Below are positions 1-8,428 of a DNA stretch of 50,845 nucleotides, one piece after another (the stretch's first letter is position 1; the number at the start of each line of letters is the position of its first letter). Below the pieces are notes generated by a model, which saw only the letters and a list, made by a program, of their open reading frames with translations, had not been told where the DNA came from and ran no database searches. Made by a program: the position numbers and the translations under genes. The DNA comes from DASXVX01 sp036504075 (lineage in GTDB: Bacteria; Bacillota; Sulfobacillia; Symbiobacteriales; Symbiobacteriaceae), in NCBI GenBank assembly GCA_036504075.1, contig DASXVX010000002.1:1-50845 (forward strand), written 5' to 3'.

Positions 1-13
1 GCTACAATCGGAC

Positions 14-82
14 AAGGGTCAGTACCTCCGGTGGTGAAGTGGTTGCTAGACACTTCCATTTAACCACCTGGTACTGACCCTT
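14..82. repeat. Long imperfect hairpin (nested inverted repeats)
   Basis: A perfect 13-base inverted repeat (AAGGGTCAGTACC at 14-26, its complement at 70-82) encloses a second stem (GAAGTG at 36-41 with CACTTC at 51-56) and a partial GGTGG/CCACC pairing. There is no T run after either arm, so it does not look like an ordinary terminator. It could be the end of an insertion element that lies outside the window, or a small structured repeat. No transposase was recognised nearby. Confidence 0.5.
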
Positions 83-195
83 TTCAATGTTCACGCAAAC
101 CGCGTGAACCTTCCCATTTTGCTGATGCTACAACCCTGCGGTTTTGCTGCGGTTTTAGCCCAAAATCCAGGTCTGCGGCACCATTCTGTCCGTTT

Positions 196-372
196 ATGCA
201 TGCCAAAGAAGGCAACGGCCTGCAAAAGAAGACAGGGCGCCTTCAATCCCCTCTGACTCCGATCATCGGCGAGCTGAAAGCTGCGGTAGAAGGAGTCACG
301 GATGCGACATTGGCGAACCAGATCTATAGCGTAAAGGCCGCATTGCGTGATGGCCGTTTCCGTTTTACTTGA
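196..372 (+). CDS. Possible small ORF or gene remnant, 58 aa
   Basis: The frame is open from 64 to 372 and has an ATG at 196, giving 58 residues. The last 40 residues have a protein-like composition (GELKAAVEG, then SVKAALRDGRFRFT at the end). The Leu-Lys-Ala-Ala pattern followed by a D-x-x-x-x-x-x-I-x-x-x-K-x-A-L-x-x-G-x-F segment loosely recalls the C-terminal region of FlgM-type proteins, but this is only a resemblance. There is no Shine-Dalgarno sequence before the ATG, and the 3' end overlaps the end of the convergent anti-sigma gene by 8 bases. It may be the tail of a decayed gene. Confidence 0.22.
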   Translation: MHAKEGNGLQKKTGRLQSPLTPIIGELKAAVEGVTDATLANQIYSVKAALRDGRFRFT

Positions 373-1042
373 GCGATTCCGCCACCTTGACCACTTCACT
401 GAGGGGCAGATTGGAGGCCTGGAGGTGGTACTCGTAGTCGTCCGGCTTCCAGAGGATGTGCCAGCCGAAATCGTCCCGGTAGGCGGAGGTGCTCACCTGG
501 CCAATCTTCACGTCCTGCACTTCCTGCACCGGACCCCGGGTGGCTTCACCGCCGAAGACTCGGTTATAGCGGCTGAGGGCCACGAACGGCGTTTCCGAGC
601 CGCCGGCGGTGTGCCACGCGACGCCGAAAGTCAGTGACCCATTGTGGATAGCCGCTTGGGTATTCGGCCCGTCCAGCGGAGCGGGCAGATAGGACGGCAG
701 CTTCATGCCGGCCGGTAGGACCTTGCGCAGCTCTGAGACATCGACCTTGACCATCTCAGTGGTGGCGGAAGCGGGCGGCGGAGGCGGGTCCTGCACGAGA
801 TGGATGCCGGTCTTCTGGAAGTACTTGTCCAGCAACGCCTGTACCTGCGGAGTGGCTGCCACGGCCACCCCTCCCGTCAGCACCACCAGGCCCCAGATTG
901 CCGCCATTGCCAGGCGGGAGAGCCGCCGGCGGGGCGCCCGGGCCGGAATCACTGGCTTCACCCGCTCCCAGACGGTCAGCGGTGGCTCGGCATTTGGAAA
1001 CTCGGCATCTAGCACTGTGCGAATCTTCTCTTCGGTGATCAT
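365..1042 (-). CDS. Anti-sigma-factor-like membrane protein
   Basis: A 225-residue protein predicted to restrain the ECF sigma factor encoded just upstream. Residues 1-45 are cytoplasmic, with a short N-terminal segment around LTVWERVKPVI. One membrane helix lies at about 43-65 (AMAAIWGLVVLTGGVAVAA). The remaining 160 residues would be outside the cell and include a KLPSYLPAPL segment typical of DUF4367-like extracytoplasmic domains. There is no zinc-binding HxxxCxxC motif, so it is not a ZAS-type anti-sigma factor. The ATG at 1042 overlaps the sigma stop codon as ATGA, with AAGGAG inside the sigma gene, so the two are probably translationally coupled. The anti-sigma role is inferred from this pairing and topology. 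Confidence 0.8.
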   Translation of the reverse strand: MITEEKIRTVLDAEFPNAEPPLTVWERVKPVIPARAPRRRLSRLAMAAIWGLVVLTGGVAVAATPQVQALLDKYFQKTGIHLVQDPPPPPASATTEMVKVDVSELRKVLPAGMKLPSYLPAPLDGPNTQAAIHNGSLTFGVAWHTAGGSETPFVALSRYNRVFGGEATRGPVQEVQDVKIGQVSTSAYRDDFGWHILWKPDDYEYHLQASNLPLSEVVKVAESLK

Positions 1043-1614
1043 ATGCTCAACTCCTTAGCTTCCGCCGCACTCTGAACGGTGGCGCCCAGCGCCACGGCCA
1101 GCCGGCGGCGAGCGGTGTACAGACGTGACTTGACCGTGCCGCGCGGAATGGCCAGAATCGCCGCCACCTCCGCCAACGGCAACCCGCTGTAGTAGTGAAG
1201 GAGCACCGGTAGCCGCAGGTCGTCTTCCAGGTGGAGCACTGCCCGGCGCAGTGCCGCCAGTTCATCCAGGTCGGCCGCGGCAGCCATCGGATCCTGGGTT
1301 ACCGGGGACTGCCCTTCCGGCAGAATCTCCAGCGACAGGGGCCGCCGCTCACCGCCTTCGGCCCGCAGGAACCGGGTAGCCCGGCTGACGACAATGCGGT
1401 AGAGCCAGGTCCGGAAGGCGCCGGCGGACCGCAGGCTGCCGATTTGATGGAAGGCGGTCGCAAAGGCTTCCTGGGTGATATCCTCTGCTATGGTCGGGTC
1501 ACGGACCAGGTTCAGGGCGGTGCGGTAGACAGAGCGACAGTGGCGCTGATACAGCGCACCGAACGCATCGGTATCGCCGTGCCGGCAGCGGTAGATTAGC
1601 CACAGATCCTGCAA
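1039..1614 (-). CDS. RNA polymerase ECF sigma factor
   Basis: Sigma-70 family, extracytoplasmic-function type, 191 residues from the chosen start. Region 2 is visible as DAFGALYQRHCRSVYRTAL, then DITQEAFATAFHQI and FRTWLYRIVVSRATRFLR. Region 4 holds LRLPVLLHYYSGLPLAEVAAIL and the helix-turn-helix IPRGTVKSRLYTARRRL. An in-frame ATG exists at 1689, but the TTG at 1614 has AAAGGAG at 1624-1630 with a 9-base spacer and gives the usual family length. It forms a two-gene operon with the anti-sigma gene. A perfect 12-base palindrome lies just upstream of the ribosome site. Confidence 0.92.
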   Translation of the reverse strand: MQDLWLIYRCRHGDTDAFGALYQRHCRSVYRTALNLVRDPTIAEDITQEAFATAFHQIGSLRSAGAFRTWLYRIVVSRATRFLRAEGGERRPLSLEILPEGQSPVTQDPMAAAADLDELAALRRAVLHLEDDLRLPVLLHYYSGLPLAEVAAILAIPRGTVKSRLYTARRRLAVALGATVQSAAEAKELSI

Positions 1615-1630
1615 GTCGATCAACTCCTTT

Positions 1631-1642
1631 GGGAGCGCTCCC
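1631..1642. promoter_or_regulatory. 12-base palindrome upstream of the ECF sigma gene
   Basis: GGGAGCGCTCCC is a perfect palindrome directly upstream of the AAAGGAG ribosome site. On the minus strand TATAGT lies just before it (complement of 1643-1648), which could be a -10 box and would put the palindrome at the start of the transcript. It may be an operator or a 5' leader hairpin. Confidence 0.35.
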
Positions 1643-1689
1643 ACTATACAGAGCCGTACAGAGGGGGGCCGGTTCATTTGCCCAGGCAA

Positions 1690-2558
1690 AAAACGCGCTG
1701 GTCCTTATGACCGACCGTGCTGCTCCTGATCGCTGCCCATCCGATCAACAACTGGGTTCGGAAGGCGGGCGGCCCTTCAGCACACCAGTGTCCATACATG
1801 CCGCACCCAGAAAGGCCGGGGAGTGATGCCGTCGTTCCGCACAGATTGTTTCTGTCTTATCAGATCGATGGAGAGGCGAAATAGTTCCATCTTCCGGCTG
1901 AAGGCACACTTCACGTTGTTTGTTGGCTGCAGGAATGACCCGTCCCCCGATGTCATTCCTGTCTTCTAAGATCCTTTACCTATTGTGCTTCGTCGCGGCC
2001 AGGGAGACAAGAACCGTTCTCGCCTTTGTCGCGCTTATCTCAGCCCTTTCGGCCGGTCAGAACACCAGCCGTCGCGTGCCGGCCCTTCCAGGCCTCTCCC
2101 GCTCGCTCACGCCCGGTGCGAACCACTTCCCGCCCAAAAAACCGCGTGAAAAGCCGTTCCGAATCGTTCCTAATCGTTTTAACCCGTTACAAGCCTTGAA
2201 AACCCGTTACAACCGTGAAAATCCAGTGCCGAGCCGGGCGAATGCAGGGCTTCCGCACGTGCGGAACCAGCACTCGAAAACGCCTGAAAGGCCTGTCGGA
2301 GTACAACCGGCAGGTCTATTCGTTTGCCGGCGGGTTCCGGAGAAAACCGCCGGCAGCCGCTCCGGGCAAAGCCGTTCCGAATGGTTACGGATCGTGCCGA
2401 ATGGTTCCGAGCCGTGCCAAGTCGAGAAACCAGGAGACCGCCAGTCCCCCCAAATTCCCTGGGCGGGAATTCGAGCCGCTTCATCTGTTCATCCAAATTA
2501 TGACAGCTACAATGATGGTAGCCCCGCTCCGGGGAGTAGCAACAGGAGGGACAAATAC
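1690..2558. other. Non-coding stretch of 870 bases between the sigma operon and a secreted-protein gene
   Basis: No convincing gene was seen. A long frame open from 1920 runs into the gene at 2559, but its first 213 residues are low-complexity and not protein-like, and a signal peptide with a strong ribosome site starts at 2559. The second half carries the degenerate repeats listed separately. A hairpin GCCGGCGG...CCGCCGGC lies at 2326-2354. Confidence 0.5.
2131..2420. repeat. Degenerate repeats with 20-base period
   Basis: AACCCGTTACAA occurs at 2181-2192 and 2201-2212, exactly 20 bases apart. CCGAATGGTT occurs at 2377-2386 and 2397-2406, again 20 apart. GCCGTTCCGAAT plus SGTT occurs at 2153-2168 and 2371-2386. 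Variants of CGTTCCGAAT, CGTGCCGA and CCGTGCC fill much of the stretch. It looks like an old expanded array, not coding sequence. Confidence 0.5.
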
Positions 2559-3293
2559 ATGAAGCGGAAGTGGCCCTGGGTTGCCGTCATGGTGGCGCTG
2601 TTGGTGGGGGTTTCCTCGGGGGTCTGGGCAGCAGGTGAGACGTACAAAGGACACCGGGTCGTCACGCTGATGCTGGGCGAGAAGAAAGTGGAGAGCGACG
2701 TGCCGGCGATTATCTTCGACGATCGCACGCTGTTGCCGGTCCGGGCCCTGACCGAGGCGCTCGGCAACGACGTGAAGTGGGACGGCGAGACGTACACCGC
2801 CACGGTCCTGCGCCGGCCGGCGTTGGATTGGGCCGAAACGGCAGGCAAGCTTCGGATACACCTCAAGGGCATCCGGCAGGTAACCGCGGAGGAGACCGGC
2901 GACGACACCCTGGCGGGGCGTCTGGTCGCCATGGTGCAGATCGTGAATGACGGCACCGGTGACCAGACCGTCGACCTCAGCAGCATTCGCGTGGCGGGAG
3001 CGGCCGACAGCAGCCCGGACAAGACTCCCGCGCTGGTCCCCCATATCATGGAGGTGACCGGCGATAAGGCGCCGGCACCGGGGACGACGACCGTGACCCT
3101 CGCCCGCGGCGAGCGGGTGACCGCCACCCTGGGTTACGACCTGAAGATGATCGACGGCATCGCCAGCCGGAACATGCAGCTAACCCTGGTGAACGCGGCC
3201 GGCGGCACCGAGACGGCGTTGCGCATCAAAATCACCATCACCGTCGACTGCAGTCACCGCCCGTGTAAGTGGACGATCACGATCAGTTTCTAG
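2559..3293 (+). CDS. Secreted protein with copper amine oxidase N-terminal (stalk) domain
   Basis: Exported protein of 244 residues. Residues 1-27 form a Sec signal peptide (KRKW, a hydrophobic core, then VWAAG). Residues about 30-90 match the Cu_amine_oxidN1 stalk domain: VPAIIFDDRTLLPVRALTEALGNDVKWD is the family's typical signature (positions about 45-72). This domain is common on secreted proteins of spore-forming Firmicutes and is not itself an oxidase. The remaining 150 residues are beta-rich, ending in a Cys pair (VDCSHRPCKW), and resemble an extracellular Ig-like module of unknown role. The ATG at 2559 has AGGAGGG eight bases upstream. A rho-independent-like hairpin follows. Confidence 0.8.
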   Translation: MKRKWPWVAVMVALLVGVSSGVWAAGETYKGHRVVTLMLGEKKVESDVPAIIFDDRTLLPVRALTEALGNDVKWDGETYTATVLRRPALDWAETAGKLRIHLKGIRQVTAEETGDDTLAGRLVAMVQIVNDGTGDQTVDLSSIRVAGAADSSPDKTPALVPHIMEVTGDKAPAPGTTTVTLARGERVTATLGYDLKMIDGIASRNMQLTLVNAAGGTETALRIKITITVDCSHRPCKWTITISF

Positions 3294-3323
3294 TCTTCGG
3301 CAGCCCCGCCGCCACGGAACGGA

Positions 3324-3358
3324 AGCCCGCCGGTCTTGCTCAAGCAGACCGGCGGGCT
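3324..3358 (+). terminator. Terminator-like hairpin
   Basis: A 13-base stem (AGCCCGCCGGTCT at 3324-3336 with its complement at 3346-3358) with a 9-base loop, 31 bases after the stop codon. There is no clean T run after it. Confidence 0.6.
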
Positions 3359-3369
3359 CCTGCCGTTTC

Positions 3370-3396
3370 ACCCCGGCCACCAAAGCAACATAACGT
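3370..3396 (+). promoter_or_regulatory. Candidate sigma-K-like promoter of the DUF2334 pair
   Basis: AC at 3370-3371, a 17-base spacer and CATAACGT at 3389-3396 fit the late mother-cell pattern AC-N16/17-CATANNNT known from Bacillus. A near copy (ACCCGG, spacer 17, CATAAGCT) lies before the nucleotide-sugar dehydrogenase at 13208. The motif is short and the assignment is inferential. Confidence 0.3.
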
Positions 3397-3464
3397 GAGG
3401 ATAGGGAGTTCGTACTGCCTGGTTGCCGCGAAAGAGGCGATCCGAAGTAAGGGGGCAAGCCGCC

Positions 3465-5303
3465 TTGAAGAACGCCCTGGTCCAGCTGGAGGACATTGGC
3501 CCTGGTGCGCCCTACGACACCCCGGAAAGCCTGCAGAACCTCCGGGTCATTGCCGATTTCCTGAAGTCGCAGAACGTCCCCTTCCGCGTTTCGCTCATTC
3601 CGCGCTTTGTTAATCCGACCTCCGGGTACGACAAGGCCGTCGACCAGACGTCCGACCCCTATATTCAGTCGTTCAACGCCACCATCGATTATCTGATCGC
3701 CCAGGGCGGTCAGGTCAACATGCAAGGCTTTACCCACCAGTTCGGCCAGGGCGTATCCGGCACGTACGAGTTTTTCACGCTGAACTGCACCGCCAACTGC
3801 GCCCCCGACGACCCCATTCCGGCCTGTTCGGACCGGACCACCTTCATTAACTCCTACGCTTCCAGCCGCATGGGACCCGGCTTTGCCACCACCAAAGGCG
3901 GTGGCTTCACCCCGCTCTCCTTCACCACCCCGGGCCACGCGGCGTCGGACACGCAGCGCTGCATTATCGAGTCCTGGGCCGGGGTGTTTGACGAAGAAGA
4001 CCCCCAGAACAACGTCAAGCGCACCATTACCATCCGCGACACCGACGCGCCTTTCTACCGGGGCGTTGTCTACCTGCCCACGGACCTGGGCTTCGTGCAT
4101 GGCGCGGACCCGCAGGGCAGCGTCAACCGCATCTGCGCAGAGGTCCAGACTTTGGCCGACGGCGACCTGGCCGGGGTTTTCTTTCACCCGTTTCTCGATT
4201 TCCCGTTTATCAGTGGTTCGACCTACGCCAGCAACTCCTACCTGCACCAGATCATCGCCTGCATCAAGAACGCCGGGTTCACGTTCCAGACGGTGGGGCA
4301 TCTGGTCAGCTTTTCGCCTTCCTCCCGGGCCACATCGTTTTTCCCCGGCGCCGGCACCCGAGTTTTCGCCGCCGACATGACCGGCGACGGCAAGGCGGAT
4401 CTGCTGGTTTATGAGCCGGACAAGGGCAACTGGCACTTCGTGATCGTCGGGCTGCCGTTCCCGGCCCGGCAGTTTCCGCTCATGTCCCTGAACACGGTGC
4501 TGACCAACTGGGCCAAAGGCACCTTCTGGGTGCCGCTGATCGGCGATGTCGACGGGGATGGTTTGGACGACGTGGTGGTCTACAACCCCGCGGCGGGCAC
4601 CTGGCAGGTGTCCATTAGCAACGGCGCCCAACTGAATCCCAGCCCGGGGCCGGGCAATTTTCTCTGGCTCCAGAACTTCGGCGTGGGTTCGTTTTGGGTG
4701 CCGTTCGTGGGCGACTTCAACGGCGACGGCAAGGACGATGTCATGGTCTGGAATCCCCAGGCCGGCACCTGGGCGGTGGCGCTCAGCAACGGGTCTGAGT
4801 TCATTCCCAGCCCGGGCCCGACCGGCAACTTCACCTGGCTGCAAGGGTGGGCGGTGGGAACGTTCTGGGTCCCGCGCATCGGCGACTTTAACGGGGACGG
4901 CAAGGACGACATCGTCGTCCTGAATCCCAACGACGGCTCCTGGCAGGTCGCGCTCAGCACCGGGTCCCAGTTTGTCCCGAACGCGGGCGCGCACGGGAAC
5001 TTCCTCTGGCTGGAGAACTTCGCGGCGGGCAGCAACTGGACGCCGCTGGTCGGCGATTTTAACGGCGACGGCAAAAGCGATGTGCTGGCGGTCGACGTGT
5101 CGGCCGGTAGCTGGCAGGTGGCGCTCAGCAGCGGGAGTCAGTTTCTTGTGACCCCGCCGCCGTTCTTCCCCTGGGCTGCCGACAGCGCCACGCAGCCTCT
5201 GGCTGCCGACTTCACCGGCGACGGGCGGACCGATATTTGCGCCCGGAACCCCATCCTCCGGGGCGGCACCGTCGATTTCGCCGTCTCATTCATCGGTCAA
5301 TAG
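3465..5303 (+). CDS. DUF2334 domain protein with FG-GAP repeats (copy 1)
   Basis: A protein of 612 residues. Residues 1-290 resemble DUF2334, a polysaccharide-deacetylase-like fold: QLEDIGPGAPYDTPESLQ, then the family-typical VPFRVSLIPRFVNP. From about residue 304 come six FG-GAP/VCBS-type repeats with calcium-binding cores (DMTGDGKAD, DVDGDGLDD, DFNGDGKDD twice, DFNGDGKSD, DFTGDGRTD) spaced 50-60 residues, suggesting a beta-propeller. The TTG at 3465 has a GGGGG site 9 bases upstream and aligns with the start of the paralogue at 5329; an upstream in-frame TTG at 3423 would add 14 basic residues. No signal peptide or membrane helix is visible, which is odd for such domains and fits assembly from inside the mother cell. 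The deacetylase role is not shown. Confidence 0.8.
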   Translation: MKNALVQLEDIGPGAPYDTPESLQNLRVIADFLKSQNVPFRVSLIPRFVNPTSGYDKAVDQTSDPYIQSFNATIDYLIAQGGQVNMQGFTHQFGQGVSGTYEFFTLNCTANCAPDDPIPACSDRTTFINSYASSRMGPGFATTKGGGFTPLSFTTPGHAASDTQRCIIESWAGVFDEEDPQNNVKRTITIRDTDAPFYRGVVYLPTDLGFVHGADPQGSVNRICAEVQTLADGDLAGVFFHPFLDFPFISGSTYASNSYLHQIIACIKNAGFTFQTVGHLVSFSPSSRATSFFPGAGTRVFAADMTGDGKADLLVYEPDKGNWHFVIVGLPFPARQFPLMSLNTVLTNWAKGTFWVPLIGDVDGDGLDDVVVYNPAAGTWQVSISNGAQLNPSPGPGNFLWLQNFGVGSFWVPFVGDFNGDGKDDVMVWNPQAGTWAVALSNGSEFIPSPGPTGNFTWLQGWAVGTFWVPRIGDFNGDGKDDIVVLNPNDGSWQVALSTGSQFVPNAGAHGNFLWLENFAAGSNWTPLVGDFNGDGKSDVLAVDVSAGSWQVALSSGSQFLVTPPPFFPWAADSATQPLAADFTGDGRTDICARNPILRGGTVDFAVSFIGQ

Positions 5304-5328
5304 AACGCGAAAAATGAGGTGAGACTCC

Positions 5329-7176
5329 GTGGGTCAGGCCATGGTCACGCTGGCCGAGATCGGCCCCGGTGCCCCTTACAACACGGTCACCGCCCTCACG
5401 CAACTGCGGGCGATCGCCGACTTTCTGAACGCCCAGGGGATTCCCTTCAATATTTCCCTGATTCCCCGCTTCATCGATCCGGCATTGAGCTATGACAAAT
5501 CAATCAGCCAGACCGCCGACCCGTTCATCCAGTTGTTTGACAGCACCATCAGCTATATGGTGTCGAAGGGCGGCCTGATCAACGTCCAGGGCTTCACCGA
5601 CCAGTTCGGCACCACCGTCACCGCCGGCGGCTTCGAGTTCTCCTCCCTGGCGTGCCACATCAGTTGCCCGCCTAACGATCCCGTCGAAGCCTGCGTCGAA
5701 CGACCTGTGTTCACCAATTCCTACGCCTATGGCCGCATGAATTCGGCGTTCACCGCCGTGGCCGCGGCCGGTCTTACGGCCAATTCCTTTGCCTCGCCCG
5801 ACGCCAATATTTCGAACTCGCAGCGGTGCGTCCAGGAGGCCTGGGCCGGCCTCTTCGTAGAGGGCGACCCAGCCAACACCAGCAAGCGCACGGTCTCCAT
5901 CCGGGATACGCAGACGCCTTTTTATCGCGGGGTGGTCTACGTCCCCACGCCGCTGGGGTCTGTCTCGGGGGCGAACCCGCAGGCGGATGTGAACCGCATT
6001 TGCCAGGCGATCTCCGGCTTCACCGGCCAGGATGTGGCCTCGTTCTTGTTTCAACCGTTCCTGGACTTTCCGTTCATCACGATTACGGCTTCCGGCGTGA
6101 CCTACGCCACCAATTCCTATTTGCATCAGATCGTCACCTGCATGCAGAACGGCGGGTTCGTCTTCAAGCGCCCCGCGGACCTGGTCAACTTTGTGCCCAG
6201 TTCCCGGCAGACGAACTTCTTCCCCGGGACCGGGTTCAAGTTCTTCCCCGGCGATGTCAACGGCGACGGCAAGACCGATCTGATCGTCTGGGACCAGGCC
6301 GCCGGCAACTGGCACATCGCCGAAATGACGCTTCCCGGATTCCCCGTCCGGCAGACGGCAGCCGTCGGCGCCTACCCGGCGTTGGTCGGCTGGGGGCAGG
6401 GCAACGTCTGGAAGCCGCTGATCGGGGATTACAACGGGGACGGCTTCGACGACATTGCCGTGTTTAACGCCACCACCGGCTCCTGGCAGGTTTCGCTCAG
6501 CGACCGCGCCACGTTCACGCCCAGCCTGGGGCGGGGCGACTTTAACTGGCTGCTACCCTGGGCAGCAAGCTCCGCCTTCGTCGCCTTCAGCGGCGACTTC
6601 AACGGCGACGGCATCGACGACGTCATGGTCTGGAACCCCGCATTCGGCACCTGGCAGGTGGCACTCAGCACCGGGTCGCTGTTCGTGCCGAATCCCGGGG
6701 CGAACGGCAACTTCATCTGGCTCAACAACTTTGCGGTGGGCTCGTTCTGGAATCCGGTGATCGGCGACTTTAACGGCGACGGCATCGACGACATCGCCGT
6801 TCTGAACACGCACGATGGCACCTGGCAGGTCGCGCTCGGCACCGGATCCCAGTTCGTCCCGAACGCCGGGTCGAACGGCAACTTCCTTTGGGCCACCGGC
6901 CTGGGCGCCGGCGGGCTCTGGACGCCGCTGACCGGCGACTGGAACGGCGACGGCAAAACGGATATCGGCATCTTCCAGGCGGGCAACTGGCAAATGGCCA
7001 AGAGCACCGGCAGCCTGTTCGTGCCGGTGGGGCAGCCGTTCCTCCCCTGGGGGTCCGAGAGCGGGGTTCAGCCGTTCGTCGGCGACTGGAACGGGAACGG
7101 GAAGAGCGACATTATGGCCCGCAACCCGGCCCTGCTGGGCGGCACAATCGACTTCGCCTTCTCGCTGATCAGCTGA
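5329..7176 (+). CDS. DUF2334 domain protein with FG-GAP repeats (copy 2)
   Basis: A 615-residue paralogue of the preceding gene along its whole length, 25 bases downstream, so a tandem duplication in one operon. The N-terminal DUF2334-like part begins LAEIGPGAPYNTVTALTQL and contains IPFNISLIPRFIDP; a TPFYRGVVYVPTPLG segment mirrors copy 1. The C-terminal half has FG-GAP cores DVNGDGKTD, DYNGDGFDD, DFNGDGIDD twice, DWNGDGKTD and DWNGNGKSD. The GTG start is preceded by GAGGTGAG. As in copy 1, no signal peptide is present. The two copies differ mainly in loop lengths around residues 130-190. Convergent with a glycosyltransferase gene, sharing a terminator. Confidence 0.8.
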   Translation: MGQAMVTLAEIGPGAPYNTVTALTQLRAIADFLNAQGIPFNISLIPRFIDPALSYDKSISQTADPFIQLFDSTISYMVSKGGLINVQGFTDQFGTTVTAGGFEFSSLACHISCPPNDPVEACVERPVFTNSYAYGRMNSAFTAVAAAGLTANSFASPDANISNSQRCVQEAWAGLFVEGDPANTSKRTVSIRDTQTPFYRGVVYVPTPLGSVSGANPQADVNRICQAISGFTGQDVASFLFQPFLDFPFITITASGVTYATNSYLHQIVTCMQNGGFVFKRPADLVNFVPSSRQTNFFPGTGFKFFPGDVNGDGKTDLIVWDQAAGNWHIAEMTLPGFPVRQTAAVGAYPALVGWGQGNVWKPLIGDYNGDGFDDIAVFNATTGSWQVSLSDRATFTPSLGRGDFNWLLPWAASSAFVAFSGDFNGDGIDDVMVWNPAFGTWQVALSTGSLFVPNPGANGNFIWLNNFAVGSFWNPVIGDFNGDGIDDIAVLNTHDGTWQVALGTGSQFVPNAGSNGNFLWATGLGAGGLWTPLTGDWNGDGKTDIGIFQAGNWQMAKSTGSLFVPVGQPFLPWGSESGVQPFVGDWNGNGKSDIMARNPALLGGTIDFAFSLIS

Positions 7177-7206
7177 CCGTTGCGGCCCGGTCCGGCCTCT
7201 CCCCCC

Positions 7207-7232
7207 GGGCAGGGGGTCAGCCCTGCCCTTTT
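7207..7232. terminator. Terminator between convergent genes
   Basis: GGGCAGGG (7207-7214) pairs with CCCTGCCC (7221-7228) and is followed by TTTT on the plus strand. The hairpin overlaps the stop codon of the minus-strand glycosyltransferase. Confidence 0.65.
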
Positions 7233-8359
7233 CCGCTCTGCCATGCCGGCCGGTCCGACTTCGGGCGAAAATGGCGCGCCTTCCAGCCGGGCAGGTCCGA
7301 AGGGTACCTACCGGTGGCCTGACCCACGGCCTTACCCGGACCCTGACCCGTGGCCTGACCCGCGAGCCGCTCGTGAATGGCCGCCAGCGCCGCCTGCGCC
7401 CGGTGGTCCCAGGTATTCGCCCGGGCAAAGGCGATTCGCGCCGGCGCCTCCGCCGCCCCTTCCTGAAGGGCTTCGGCGATGGCCGCGATAAACTCGGCCG
7501 CGGTCCGGGCGACCCGCACGCCCGGAATGGCCGCCGCCCTGGGCAGGGCCGATGCCACCACCGGCTTGCCGGACGCCAGATATTCGTAGAGTTTGACCGG
7601 GTCCGCCCCGAAGGTCATGTCTGACATCCGGAACGGCAGCATCGCCACCGAGAACGCCCGCAGGTAATCGGGCAGCACGGCATACTCCCGGTGGTCGATG
7701 GCGTGAATGTTGGGTGCGGCCGGCAGCGCCTCATAGCGCGGCCCGAGCAGCACGAAAGACCATTCCGGGTGGGCGGCGGCGGCGGCGCCCACCCAGTCCA
7801 GTTGCACCCAGGAGGACAGCGCCCCGTAAAAGCCGATGATCGGACCGGTCACGTCCCGGAGCTCTTCCGGCAGCGGCCCCGGGTCCTGCGCCCGGGCAAA
7901 ATGGGCGTAGTCGGCGGCGTTGGGAATCAGACAGGCCCGGGGATGGCGGTCCCGGCAGTAGGCCCACGTCGGCTCCGACACCGCAAAGACCACGTCGGCG
8001 GAAGCGATGCACTCATCGAGCCGACCGGCCCAGGAGCGGAACTCCTCGGTCGCCACATCAATGTAATCGAACACCCGGACCCCCGCCGGATACTGGCGGA
8101 TTTTATCCAGCCAGGGCGGGAACGAGAGCCAGGTGACCAGCGGCGGCACCACCAGGGGCCTGGGGTCCTGGCGCACCGCCACGAACAGGTTCGGCTCCAG
8201 TTCGTAAAAACCAGCGGGCAGGTGGCTCGGCACCGGCGCATCGGCGCCAATGTGGAAAATCGCCCGGCAGCCCTGGCGGGCAAAGGCCCGCATCAGTTGC
8301 TGGGGCCGCTGGAACAGGTGGGCCCAATCGATGGGCGACTCGTACAGCACGGTAAGCAA
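7217..8359 (-). CDS. Glycosyltransferase, GT-B fold (family 1/4-like)
   Basis: A 380-residue protein predicted to transfer a sugar from a nucleotide-sugar donor. The N-terminus (LYESPIDWAHLFQRPQQLMRAFARQG) is typical of a GT-B subgroup that starts with an 'RPQQL' motif. The donor-binding region is KLYEYLASGKPVVASALP near residue 275. The last 45 residues are a low-complexity Gly/Gln/Lys tail (GQATGQGPGKAVGQATG) that lies outside the fold. The TTG start at 8359 has AAAGGGGG seven bases upstream. It is the last gene of a six-gene leftward operon. Donor and acceptor are unknown. Confidence 0.85.
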   Translation of the reverse strand: MLTVLYESPIDWAHLFQRPQQLMRAFARQGCRAIFHIGADAPVPSHLPAGFYELEPNLFVAVRQDPRPLVVPPLVTWLSFPPWLDKIRQYPAGVRVFDYIDVATEEFRSWAGRLDECIASADVVFAVSEPTWAYCRDRHPRACLIPNAADYAHFARAQDPGPLPEELRDVTGPIIGFYGALSSWVQLDWVGAAAAAHPEWSFVLLGPRYEALPAAPNIHAIDHREYAVLPDYLRAFSVAMLPFRMSDMTFGADPVKLYEYLASGKPVVASALPRAAAIPGVRVARTAAEFIAAIAEALQEGAAEAPARIAFARANTWDHRAQAALAAIHERLAGQATGQGPGKAVGQATGRYPSDLPGWKARHFRPKSDRPAWQSGKGQG

Positions 8360-8428
8360 CGGTCCGCCCCCTTTCGCCCATTCCTATGAACAGCGCCCGG
8401 CTGCGGTCACAGACCGGGCGGGCGGCCC

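Noticed and set aside
91..399. Minus-strand ORF of 102 codons at the left edge
   Set aside because: Overlaps the end of the anti-sigma gene on the same strand in another frame, has no ribosome site and no protein-like features.
2131..2420. CRISPR array
   Set aside because: The period is only 20 bases, repeats are degenerate and partial, there are no spacers of uniform length and no cas genes.
1920..2558. N-terminal extension of the stalk-domain protein
   Set aside because: Low-complexity translation of repeat DNA; the signal peptide and AGGAGGG site place the start at 2559.
3180..4994. Minus-strand open frame of 604 codons across the DUF2334/FG-GAP gene
   Set aside because: It is an antisense shadow produced by the GC-rich repeats; the plus strand has clear domain motifs and a matching paralogue.
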